Assembly (NCBI GenBank): GCA_016212515.1 | Contig: JACRFZ010000054.1 | Location: 1-64,000, forward strand | Direction of reading: 5' to 3' | Source of the DNA: Candidatus Melainabacteria bacterium | Lineage (GTDB): Bacteria > Cyanobacteriota > Vampirovibrionia > Obscuribacterales > Obscuribacteraceae | DNA: 64,000 nt | In this document: positions 26,361-33,351 of the stretch, piece by piece | Numbering within the stretch: position 1 is the stretch's first letter | Layout of the letters: the number at the start of each line of letters is the position of its first letter | Notes under the pieces: generated by a model | The model's input: only the letters and a program-made list of their open reading frames with translations | The model's database searches: none | What the model was told of the DNA's origin: nothing | Program-made: the position numbers and the translations under genes

Positions 26361-26894
26361 CTAAAATTCCGTGCGGTCTTTCGCTGCGGGTCTTCGACCG
26401 GGGATGGTTCTGCTTTCGACAAAGGCGTCGAGGTCGGCCTTTCGATATTTAGCCAAGCCGCCCACCTTGACCATTTTGAGGTTATATCTCCGCTTTGATT
26501 GCCAAACTGCAAGGGTTTGTGGTGTCACACCAAGGTAAGCAGCAGCTTCGGTGCGCGATAACAGATCATGCGGTCGGTATTCTCTCTGGATTCGCCGCGG
26601 TTCGCTCACATCTACAGCGGCCGAATTAGTCTTCTTTGGCACCTTGTGGCTGGGCGCCTCGGGTTGTGGTTCTTGCGTCGGCTCGTTCGTTGGACTGCCG
26701 GGGTCTGGCTTCGAAGATTCGACTTCGGCGGATGGAGCGCCCAGCACTTGACTGACAGCTAGAGGCGCTTCCATAGAAGCGGCGTCGTGCTGTGCTTGGA
26801 CATCTATGATGTTCAGAGTCTGACTCTGCGGATCGAACGTCACCAGAAGGCAATAAATTCCGCCATCCGTCTTTTTGAGTTTTAACATCGTCAT
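26361..26894 (-). CDS. HTH protein with N-terminal extension, paralogue of 22558-22839
   Basis: Started at the ATG at 26894 (AGGAGC upstream) the product is 177 residues. Its C-terminal 60 residues (LLSRTEAAAYLGVTPQTLAVW ... VKVGGLAKYRKADLDAFVESR) are clearly the same excisionase-type HTH as in the 93-residue protein at 22558-22839. The N-terminal 45 residues (MTMLKLKKTDGGIYCLLVTFDPQSQTLNIID) form a small beta-rich piece. A linker rich in P, E, S and T (about 60-110) joins them. It may regulate the element's transfer genes. Confidence 0.8.
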   Translation of the reverse strand: MTMLKLKKTDGGIYCLLVTFDPQSQTLNIIDVQAQHDAASMEAPLAVSQVLGAPSAEVESSKPDPGSPTNEPTQEPQPEAPSHKVPKKTNSAAVDVSEPRRIQREYRPHDLLSRTEAAAYLGVTPQTLAVWQSKRRYNLKMVKVGGLAKYRKADLDAFVESRTIPGRRPAAKDRTEF

Positions 26895-27035
26895 TGCTCC
26901 TATTGCGAGATTCACTTCCCGGGCGACGTATTGTACGGCTGTTAGCAAAGCACGAATACTACTGCCGGATTCGTTTCGCTTGAGCGGCGCTACCTCCGTC
27001 ATGTACATCATTGCGCTGATTCGCTCGCCCTGTTT

Positions 27036-27142
27036 GTCTTGACGCCTCTGCTAAAATCGACCGGGCGAAGGCGCGCATGTTTTGCATCTGCCGTCTATCG
27101 CCCGCCTTCGCTCGCCGAATAAAGAGCAGAGGGTGTCAAGAC
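27036..27142. repeat. long imperfect inverted repeat
   Basis: GTCTTGACGCCTCTGCT (27036-27052) pairs with AGCAGAGGGTGTCAAGAC (27125-27142) with one bulge. Inside, GGCGAAGGCG near 27064-27073 pairs with CGCCTTCGCT near 27103-27112. The whole could fold into a stem of about 107 bases. It lies between the HTH gene and the terminator of the J-domain gene, in 26895-27232, which has no protein gene. Function unknown: structured RNA, replication or transfer origin, or the trace of an insertion are all possible. Confidence 0.65.
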
Positions 27143-27170
27143 GGGTCGTCAGTTCGCACCGCAGAGATTC

Positions 27171-27212
27171 CCAAAAGAAAAACCCACCCAGCACTCTCGT
27201 GCGGGGTGGGTT
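27171..27212 (-). terminator. intrinsic terminator after the J-domain gene
   Basis: AACCCACCC (27181-27189) pairs with GGGTGGGTT (27204-27212), with an inner GCAC/GTGC stem. On the minus strand the stem is followed by a U-rich run (27171-27180). It lies 21 bp after the stop at 27233. Confidence 0.85.
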
Positions 27213-27232
27213 CTGAGTGAGCCGATCTATAG

Positions 27233-28333
27233 TTAGGCAGCTAATTCTTGGAATTCTTTCTTTAGCTCCGCGACTACTGCTTCGGCGATTTGCTTGCAGG
27301 AGAATGAATTGATTGGCGATTTGACTTTGACTTCCATCGCGAGCACCACCGCATGCTTGGCTGGTCTGGCCTCGAATCGAATTACCACATTGCGAACCCG
27401 TGTCAGTTCGGGAAAAACTTCCTCGACAAATTCAATTGTCGCTTCTTGCGATGTTTCGTTGCTCATAAATTTCCATTCGGAATTCGGGCGAGAGTGTTTT
27501 CTGATTATTGTTTTTGCGAGTTCAAGCGTGTCCGCCATTGTTCGGTTGCTTTTGAAATAAAGTTCTTTTTGCTGGAGCTTTATCAGCTCAGACTCCGCGA
27601 AGAACCACCGGAAGATGTACCAGGTGCACCAACCGGACGCCCCCAGCATCGTCATCATTAACCAATCTGGATAATGTCCCGGCAGTTCAGGGAAGATCGC
27701 GCCAAGCGTGCCCGATATCACAAACAGCGGTCCGAAGAGAGCTGCGAAACCAAGTATCATCGCGAGGAACGATGGCTCACTGCCACTACAGTGTTTGTCG
27801 ACCGAGCGGACGAGTTCTTGCAGCGGCGTGAGTTTCAACTCGGAGGCGCTGAACCATCCGGTATTCGGTGCAGACTTTGCTGACGCTCCCTGCCTTGAAG
27901 ATGAACCTGTCGCCCGCGTTTTCGTTTGCTGGTGGCTGTAGTTAGCGTGCGCTTGTTGTTTGTCTTGCGTATTTTCTTTTGTGTGCGAATTGGTTGGGTT
28001 TGACTGAGATCTGTTGGTGTTGTTGTTACTTGACGCATTAGCATCTGCCGATTTGTTCTGCGTATGTGTCTTTTGTTGTGAGCCGCTGGTGCTGCGTGGC
28101 GGCGTGACATTCGGATTCGTCTCAAACCATTTCTTTAGGATGTCCCGGGCATTATTCAATTGCTTCTGTTTTTCGAGCGCAATCTGATAGTTCTTCGGAT
28201 TGCGGGCGTGGCGGTCCGGGTGATGAATTTGAGACAACTTCCGCCAGCGTTCGTTGACTGCCTTAAGACCAGCACCAAACGGTAATTCGAGTGCTGCATA
28301 ACACGCTTCAAAATTCATGGCAGGCATGTTCAT
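27233..28333 (-). CDS. membrane-anchored J-domain protein
   Basis: The 366-residue product has an N-terminal J domain (about 8-70) with the HPD tripeptide (about 38-40) in LSQIHHPDRHARNPKNYQ, which stimulates Hsp70 ATPases. A low-complexity linker follows (about 75-165), rich in N, Q, S, T and K. Two membrane segments lie at about 195-250 (FLAMILGFAALFGPLFVISGTLGAIF and WLMMTMLGASGWCTWYIF). The C-terminal 100 residues are a soluble alpha/beta domain. The start at 28333 has AGAGGA upstream. It is the last gene of the rightmost backbone transcript and is followed by a terminator. Confidence 0.82.
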   Translation of the reverse strand: MNMPAMNFEACYAALELPFGAGLKAVNERWRKLSQIHHPDRHARNPKNYQIALEKQKQLNNARDILKKWFETNPNVTPPRSTSGSQQKTHTQNKSADANASSNNNTNRSQSNPTNSHTKENTQDKQQAHANYSHQQTKTRATGSSSRQGASAKSAPNTGWFSASELKLTPLQELVRSVDKHCSGSEPSFLAMILGFAALFGPLFVISGTLGAIFPELPGHYPDWLMMTMLGASGWCTWYIFRWFFAESELIKLQQKELYFKSNRTMADTLELAKTIIRKHSRPNSEWKFMSNETSQEATIEFVEEVFPELTRVRNVVIRFEARPAKHAVVLAMEVKVKSPINSFSCKQIAEAVVAELKKEFQELAA

Positions 28334-28370
28334 TTCCTCTTTATGCGTTTTAACGCGAGAAGACCGGGCA

Positions 28371-28784
28371 TTACTGCCCGGTCCGAAGAGAGATTGGCTG
28401 TGGATTGACTTGCAGTACAAGAGCAAGCGCGTTGTATTTCATCGCTTCGCGATGCTTTCCTTGTCTGCAACAAACGTGACCGAGAAGCTTGTAGATAGCG
28501 ATGATGCGTGCGTTGTCTTCTGGGGCAACCTTAGCTACGATTCGATAGGCAGTCACGAGCGCCTTTTCCGCAAGTCGGTAGCCATTGTGTCGTCCGACGT
28601 GTGCATGCGCTGCTTTGATCAGAGCATTGGCAACACGTTCCGGTGACTCTATTTTGCCTGCGACATCCTCGCCGAGCGCATATAGTCTTTCGACGAGTTC
28701 TTCATAAAGCGCTTCGGCACTTTTGAGTCGTGTGAATGCGTCGTTGCCGAAAGCTACGGCATTTTTCAAGTTGAGCTTTTCCAT
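28371..28784 (-). CDS. small helical protein, TPR-like
   Basis: Begun at the ATG at 28784, after a strong AAGGAGA site, the product has 137 residues. It looks wholly helical, with paired helices such as AEKALVTAYRIVAKVAPEDNARIIAIYKLLGHVCCRQGKHREAMKYNALAL resembling tetratricopeptide repeats. These usually bind partner proteins. It lies 37 bp upstream of the J-domain gene on the same strand and is probably co-expressed with it, so a chaperone-related role is possible. Confidence 0.7.
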   Translation of the reverse strand: MEKLNLKNAVAFGNDAFTRLKSAEALYEELVERLYALGEDVAGKIESPERVANALIKAAHAHVGRHNGYRLAEKALVTAYRIVAKVAPEDNARIIAIYKLLGHVCCRQGKHREAMKYNALALVLQVNPQPISLRTGQ

Positions 28785-28804
28785 TGGTTTTCTCCTTAGG
28801 CAAG

Positions 28805-28836
28805 AAGGAGAGAGCAAATATTTCAGCTCTCTCCTT
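28805..28836. terminator. perfect 11-bp hairpin in the leader of the TPR-like gene
   Basis: AAGGAGAGAGC (28805-28815) pairs with GCTCTCTCCTT (28826-28836). It lies between the HTH gene (ends 28859) and the TPR-like gene (starts 28784). There is no U tract on the minus strand, so rather than a classical terminator it may be an attenuator; it sits just upstream of the ribosome site. Confidence 0.4.
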
Positions 28837-28858
28837 CCGAAAATGTTTTGCTTGTCGT

Positions 28859-29083
28859 TTAGCGGAAGCAGATTCCGCTTTCAGAACACGCGCTTGGTAT
28901 TGCGTATGTGTTCTTCTTGATTAGGTGTGCGATTCCGCTCTTCGTGACCATGATGCGCTGTTCAATTCGAACCACTTGCAGCTTGCGTTGTTTGATCAAT
29001 CTGCGAATTGTGTGTTCCGACATATCGAGCAGTTTTGCTGCGTCGCGGACGGTGAAGAGCTGAAGGGTGCCCGCATCCGTCAT
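28859..29083 (-). CDS. small excisionase-type HTH protein
   Basis: The 74-residue product, begun at the ATG at 29083 after CTGGAGGA, reads LFTVRDAAKLLDMSEHTIRRLIKQRKLQVVRIEQRIMVTKSGIAHLI, a short MerR/Xis-like helix-turn-helix with wing. It is a plausible excisionase or regulator of the element. It is the first gene of the right-hand backbone transcript. Confidence 0.82.
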   Translation of the reverse strand: MTDAGTLQLFTVRDAAKLLDMSEHTIRRLIKQRKLQVVRIEQRIMVTKSGIAHLIKKNTYAIPSACSESGICFR

Positions 29084-29215
29084 GATGTCCTCCAGTTGAT
29101 GTGTACCGCAATGCATGCGGCCGGCCAGCGGCGACAGTCTCATCGCGCCGGGTTAAATGAGCAAGAAAAGTTGTGGGAATATTCGATCGAATGTGCTCGT
29201 CAAACTCGATCAAAC

Positions 29216-29252
29216 AAAAAGCCGAGGCACCTGAATCTTCAGCTTGCCTCGG
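29216..29252 (-). terminator. intrinsic terminator on the minus strand
   Basis: CCGAGGCA (29222-29229) pairs with TGCCTCGG (29245-29252); the minus strand continues into U residues (A run at 29216-29220). It would stop leftward transcription entering the backbone from the cargo side. The rest of 29084-29583 shows no gene; it must hold the divergent promoters for 29083 and 29584. Confidence 0.7.
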
Positions 29253-29583
29253 TTTGAGTCTGGTGCATCAAGCACCATATCCATCGTATCGTCGCCTGCG
29301 AAAAATGCACCATGGGGAAAACCCTGGGAAGGTTGACGCGCTCTTTGACCACGATTGATGCCAGAAATAAAATCCTGCCGCTTGCCAAGGGATGCGTATG
29401 TTTGAGTTTGTGTTATTGTCTTGTCAGGAATCGATTGCCTTGGTTAAGAGTGACCAAAAAGACGATGCACGAAAGTTTGCTACTCGTTCATGCAGTTCGA
29501 TGACGCTGACGTGTCCGGTAGCGGTTAAACACTCCTCTGCTACCGATTGAGCAATACATCAGTGATCATGGAGAATTGCATCT

Positions 29584-31353
29584 ATGGGTACCAATATCTC
29601 GAAACTTTGTGCTGACTTTTTGCGCGTTTGCTATCCGTCAGTTAAGGCAACACATGCGCATGAGCTTGTCGCCGCATTCTTTGGCTACAAGAGCCATGCA
29701 AGCGAACTTGCTGAACAAGCGTATAAGCTTGAAAGGCTTAGAGACGCAGAGCTGTTAATACCAGCAATTTCAAGAATGGAGCAACGGCGAGCGAGGCTCG
29801 AAGGTCTCCCAGACCTGCCACCATCAAGAGTAATTGCCGAGCGGCTTGTTGAATTTCTTCGGCAAGAAAAGCTCTTTGATGGCCAAGTGTGGCTTGTCGA
29901 TGATCTAGGCAAGCACTTTATTGAAGAATACCTACCCGACAATTTCGCCTTGGATGTTGCCTTGGGGACAGAAATCGCCGGCACCAATGCCATATTCGAC
30001 GACATATGCTACGAGTGTGCCGAAGTGCAGGATCGCCCGGATGATCTGACAGTCATGGTTAAAGGGTTGTACTCCGGACAAACCATCGATGACAAGCCAT
30101 ACTGTGGCGACCAAATCGATTTTACTGTCATCATCGAACTTGCCCGCGTAGCGGGGAGGACAGCATTTTGGCAGCCGGATATCAGTGCGCATGGTACCGT
30201 TCGTGACTGGCAGGAATATGAACCAGCGGATCGAACTCCTGCTACGATCAGAAATTTCGAACGCGTAGACCAATCCGGTGTACAGGACCGTGGCATGCGG
30301 ACTGCGGTAATGAGTCGAACGCAAAAGGCCACGCCAGTCAACTTGCACAGAATCCCAAAGTGGATAGAGAGCGTTCTGATGAAAGAATATCCCTATGCGC
30401 ACCCGAGGAAAGACTACCGTTCAAAACGTGATTCCCTCGAAGGTTTACTGCATGGAATACGGCTTGATCATTGGGGGACGACAGAATGGTACGGGATAAA
30501 ACATTGTTTCGTAACCGAGCCGTACGGGGTCGATCAGAATAGCGTAAGCGAACTCAAAGAAAAGGGACGCCGACTAGGTTTCGCAGTTGTGTACGATCCC
30601 ATTTCCTTTCACAATCCTGGGGGCTGCGAGCGGGTACTAATCTTTCCGACCGATTTATCTCCGACGCGCAAATATGATCCAGCGGTTCTTGCGGCTCTGC
30701 GCGAAGCCGGTTGCGCGGTTGAGAACGGTAGCGTAAAGCCACGGCGGATGGAAATAATTCGCGGTACATCTGAAGATAAGGAAGCCTTTGCGGATGCGAT
30801 GAAAGGCATCGGCAGGACCGCGCACGACTTTTTTGACAGGTCGGTCGCTGTTGAGCGTTCGGGCGAACAGTTTATTTTCCATTGCCTGAAGCAGTCCGTA
30901 CCGCACTTGAACAGAACGTTGAGTAAAAGCAAGAAGTGGGCAAAAGAGGTTCGGCGCCTGCACCCTGATGTTGTGATTCGTCCGATCGAAGACAATCAGC
31001 TTATCTCAGATGGCGATGGGCTATTCACAAGCAACGATGGCTATTACATTGGTGCTTTCGAACAGAAGTACATTCCGGTCAAGTACATCGACCGGGTGGA
31101 GAAGATTTTCTCCACCAAATTGGAGCAGAAGGCTAAAAAAATTGTTCGGAGCGAAAGCAATCAATTTGACGAAAGGCATCTCTTTATAGAGTTGGAGGAA
31201 CCAATGACGGCGAAGGCGTTCCGTGAGTTGTATGCTCAGCTGAAGCCTGAGTTAGACAAAGTGCCTGATGCCGGTCATTGCGGCACGGATCTGCGAAAGA
31301 CCTCCAGCTGGCAGTCAATATCTGAATTCATGAAGGAGAATCTTGTTCAGTGA
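29584..31353 (+). CDS. 589-residue protein of unknown function
   Basis: No family is recognised. The N-terminal 60 residues (LCADFLRVCYPSVKATHAHELVAAFFGYKSHASELAEQAYKLE) look helical and resemble the start of some phage and mobile-element proteins. Residues 90-210 are acidic. The middle (about 285-360) holds KRDSLEGLLHGIRLDHWGTTEWYGI and HCFVTEPYGVD. No transporter, nuclease or ATPase signature is visible. The ATG at 29584 has GGAG upstream. Its last 7 bases overlap the tail of the convergent XRE/ImmA gene. Position among defence genes makes a defence role possible. Confidence 0.7.
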   Translation: MGTNISKLCADFLRVCYPSVKATHAHELVAAFFGYKSHASELAEQAYKLERLRDAELLIPAISRMEQRRARLEGLPDLPPSRVIAERLVEFLRQEKLFDGQVWLVDDLGKHFIEEYLPDNFALDVALGTEIAGTNAIFDDICYECAEVQDRPDDLTVMVKGLYSGQTIDDKPYCGDQIDFTVIIELARVAGRTAFWQPDISAHGTVRDWQEYEPADRTPATIRNFERVDQSGVQDRGMRTAVMSRTQKATPVNLHRIPKWIESVLMKEYPYAHPRKDYRSKRDSLEGLLHGIRLDHWGTTEWYGIKHCFVTEPYGVDQNSVSELKEKGRRLGFAVVYDPISFHNPGGCERVLIFPTDLSPTRKYDPAVLAALREAGCAVENGSVKPRRMEIIRGTSEDKEAFADAMKGIGRTAHDFFDRSVAVERSGEQFIFHCLKQSVPHLNRTLSKSKKWAKEVRRLHPDVVIRPIEDNQLISDGDGLFTSNDGYYIGAFEQKYIPVKYIDRVEKIFSTKLEQKAKKIVRSESNQFDERHLFIELEEPMTAKAFRELYAQLKPELDKVPDAGHCGTDLRKTSSWQSISEFMKENLVQ

Positions 31354-32480
31354 TTGCCAGATTTTTCCAATGGAACAATTGTCGCTGCCGTACTGGTAAA
31401 CGAAGGCTCTGAGTGTCCTTGGTAATCGATCCAGAGTCGCAAATCGTGCTCACGGACACTCAGTTTGTTAGCGACCGTGGGTAAATCGATCGCGATCTGT
31501 TTTAGTAAAGTGATCGATTGTTGAATCAACATCGGTTGCTCAGTCGCAGGTTCGTTCGGTTCCGCTGCGCGCCATCCCTTTTGGTTAAGTTGCACATAAG
31601 CCCGTCTATATGTATGTTCACCTATGCAGCCGAGATCGAATGATCTTCTAATCAAGGCCTGCAGCGATACTCCCCATCGTTGTTTCAATGCGAGGTAATG
31701 ATCCCAACTCAAGCGTCGAGGACATTCGGTGATGAAGCTAGGTCTAGGAAGTAGGAAAGCGCTGGCAAAACGGTCGGCCTGCATCTCGTGTACTGAGTCG
31801 CCCGGCTTACAGTCGCTGTGCATAACAAGGTGTCCAAGTTCATGTGCGGCGTCAAAACGGCTACGACTTGCTGATCCTTTTTCTGCGTTTAGAAAAATGA
31901 ACGGACGGTTGCGCAGCCAAAGCGAGAAGGCATCAACGCGCTTGCAGTCATCTAACAGGCGAAATGTAATTATGCCTTTCGACTCAAGAAGTGCTACCAC
32001 ATGTGGTATCGGACCCATTCCGAGTCCCCAGTGCTCACGGATGCGAACGGCTGTTGCCTCTATATCGTGGAGATCTGATGGCGGCTGCATCTGCGTTCCG
32101 CTCAATTGCTCGGGCGGGAAATCGACGTACTCTTCTAGTAATTCAGTGAGGCGGCTCAACAACGTTGCCAAAGCAACCATCTTCCTGCGCTCGGATTGAG
32201 AACTTGATTGTAATCGCCGGAAGTGACATTCCTCCGACGAAATCGACGAACCTTCGCTGGTTGCTTGGAAGAACGTTGGGGGGAACTGCAGGCACAGACT
32301 CAGCTTACCTATCGTTTGGGGGCTTGGCCGAGAGACGCCGCCTTCAAACTGCGTCAATGCGCTCGCAGTTACGCCAATCTGGGCTGCCAACTCGTTTTTT
32401 TGCAACCCGCGCAATTCGCGTGCTAATCGCAAGGCGCTGGGATCGAATTGAAGGGAAATGCGATATAGATCGCTATCCAT
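31347..32480 (-). CDS. XRE regulator fused to ImmA/IrrE-type metallopeptidase
   Basis: The 377-residue product begins with an XRE helix-turn-helix (LRLARELRGLQKNELAAQIGVTASALTQFEGGVSRPSPQTIGKLS, about 18-65). A zinc peptidase domain follows with HELGH (about 213-217) in FDAAHELGHLVMHSD and a third ligand E in HEMQADRFASAFLLP. Such fused proteins sense a signal and cleave a repressor or partner, often controlling mobile elements or toxins. It overlaps the 3' end of the upstream 224-residue gene by 8 bp, so the two form a pair. The C-terminal 90 residues are of no known family. Confidence 0.88.
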   Translation of the reverse strand: MDSDLYRISLQFDPSALRLARELRGLQKNELAAQIGVTASALTQFEGGVSRPSPQTIGKLSLCLQFPPTFFQATSEGSSISSEECHFRRLQSSSQSERRKMVALATLLSRLTELLEEYVDFPPEQLSGTQMQPPSDLHDIEATAVRIREHWGLGMGPIPHVVALLESKGIITFRLLDDCKRVDAFSLWLRNRPFIFLNAEKGSASRSRFDAAHELGHLVMHSDCKPGDSVHEMQADRFASAFLLPRPSFITECPRRLSWDHYLALKQRWGVSLQALIRRSFDLGCIGEHTYRRAYVQLNQKGWRAAEPNEPATEQPMLIQQSITLLKQIAIDLPTVANKLSVREHDLRLWIDYQGHSEPSFTSTAATIVPLEKSGNH

Positions 32481-33147
32481 TGTTGGCTGTTTGAATTGGT
32501 TGTGGCTTTAAAGTAACTAACGGCTGCGCGACCGATTCGGGTTCGGTGACTGCCTTGTTTGAGACAATTGGCTCGGCGTGGAAAGTAGATGCATCGGCTG
32601 AATAGAGCTCGATGATTGTACCCCATTCGGATATGCGACCGTTATCTTCGGCACGGATCGGCACTCCGAGAAAAAGCCGGATTAACCCATGCTGAGGATT
32701 TCCGATGTCTGCCAAGACTATATTGCGGCATCGGGCATCCCCTTGAAGTTCATCCCCATTTGGTAGTGTCAGCGGGATGCGCATTTGCAGAATGTTGCTA
32801 CTAACTAAATCGGCCGCACCGCAGCGATTTTGTGGAAATGACTCCACCGGATCGGCAATCGTCGAATGTCCGGCGCAGTACGTGGAAAGGCGATAATTGC
32901 CGAATTCCATGAAAAACTTGGGATGTCTCTGTATGACCTTGATGCCGTTGGCTTCATCATGAAGTTGGCACAACTTGTGGACTTTGGCCTTGTAGTTCAT
33001 GAGTCCGAACAACATCATGTCGTCCCCTTCATCCTCGTAGTACCGAGGAATGTTGAGGTCGTATGCAGATTGCGCGATTTGCACGAACTTGTCCGTGATG
33101 TCTGGAGCAAATGTTTCTCTTAGTAATGTTTCTGCGTCAACTGGCAC
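32473..33147 (-). CDS. 224-residue partner of the XRE/ImmA protein
   Basis: I chose the GTG at 33147, which has AAGGAG with good spacing; the open frame extends further upstream without a ribosome site. The product (VPVDAETLLRETFAPDITDKFVQIAQSAYDLNIPRYYEDEGDD...) matches no family I know. It has no membrane segment and a glutamine/proline-rich tail. Overlap with the peptidase gene suggests a functional pair in which the peptidase may act on, or be controlled by, this protein. Confidence 0.65.
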   Translation of the reverse strand: MPVDAETLLRETFAPDITDKFVQIAQSAYDLNIPRYYEDEGDDMMLFGLMNYKAKVHKLCQLHDEANGIKVIQRHPKFFMEFGNYRLSTYCAGHSTIADPVESFPQNRCGAADLVSSNILQMRIPLTLPNGDELQGDARCRNIVLADIGNPQHGLIRLFLGVPIRAEDNGRISEWGTIIELYSADASTFHAEPIVSNKAVTEPESVAQPLVTLKPQPIQTANNG

Positions 33148-33249
33148 TTTGCAGCTCCTTTTCGGAATCCGCCGGAAAGAATAGATCTGTGCTGCCCAAA
33201 GTTCAAGCAAAAATCAAGTCAAGTGCGCAAAGTTAATCGAGAAATTAAG

Positions 33250-33292
33250 TATATGCGATGGCTATATGCGCCATTTGAAGAACGGCATATGG
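33250..33292 (-). promoter_or_regulatory. repeat-rich promoter region of the XRE/ImmA pair
   Basis: TATATGCG occurs at 33250-33257 and 33263-33270, 13 bp apart, and the related GCATATGG lies at 33285-33292. They sit about 100-145 bp upstream of the 33147 start and are candidate operators for the XRE domain. Confidence 0.35.
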
Positions 33293-33351
33293 TGCTGAGA
33301 TGCGCACGCAACTGTGACGATGAGGGTGACTAACACGAGGCTTACTCATGA

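Noticed and set aside
17371..29083. A complete conjugation system
   Set aside because: Only relaxase, accessory and coupling proteins are seen. No VirB4-like ATPase, lytic transglycosylase or pilus gene is recognisable.
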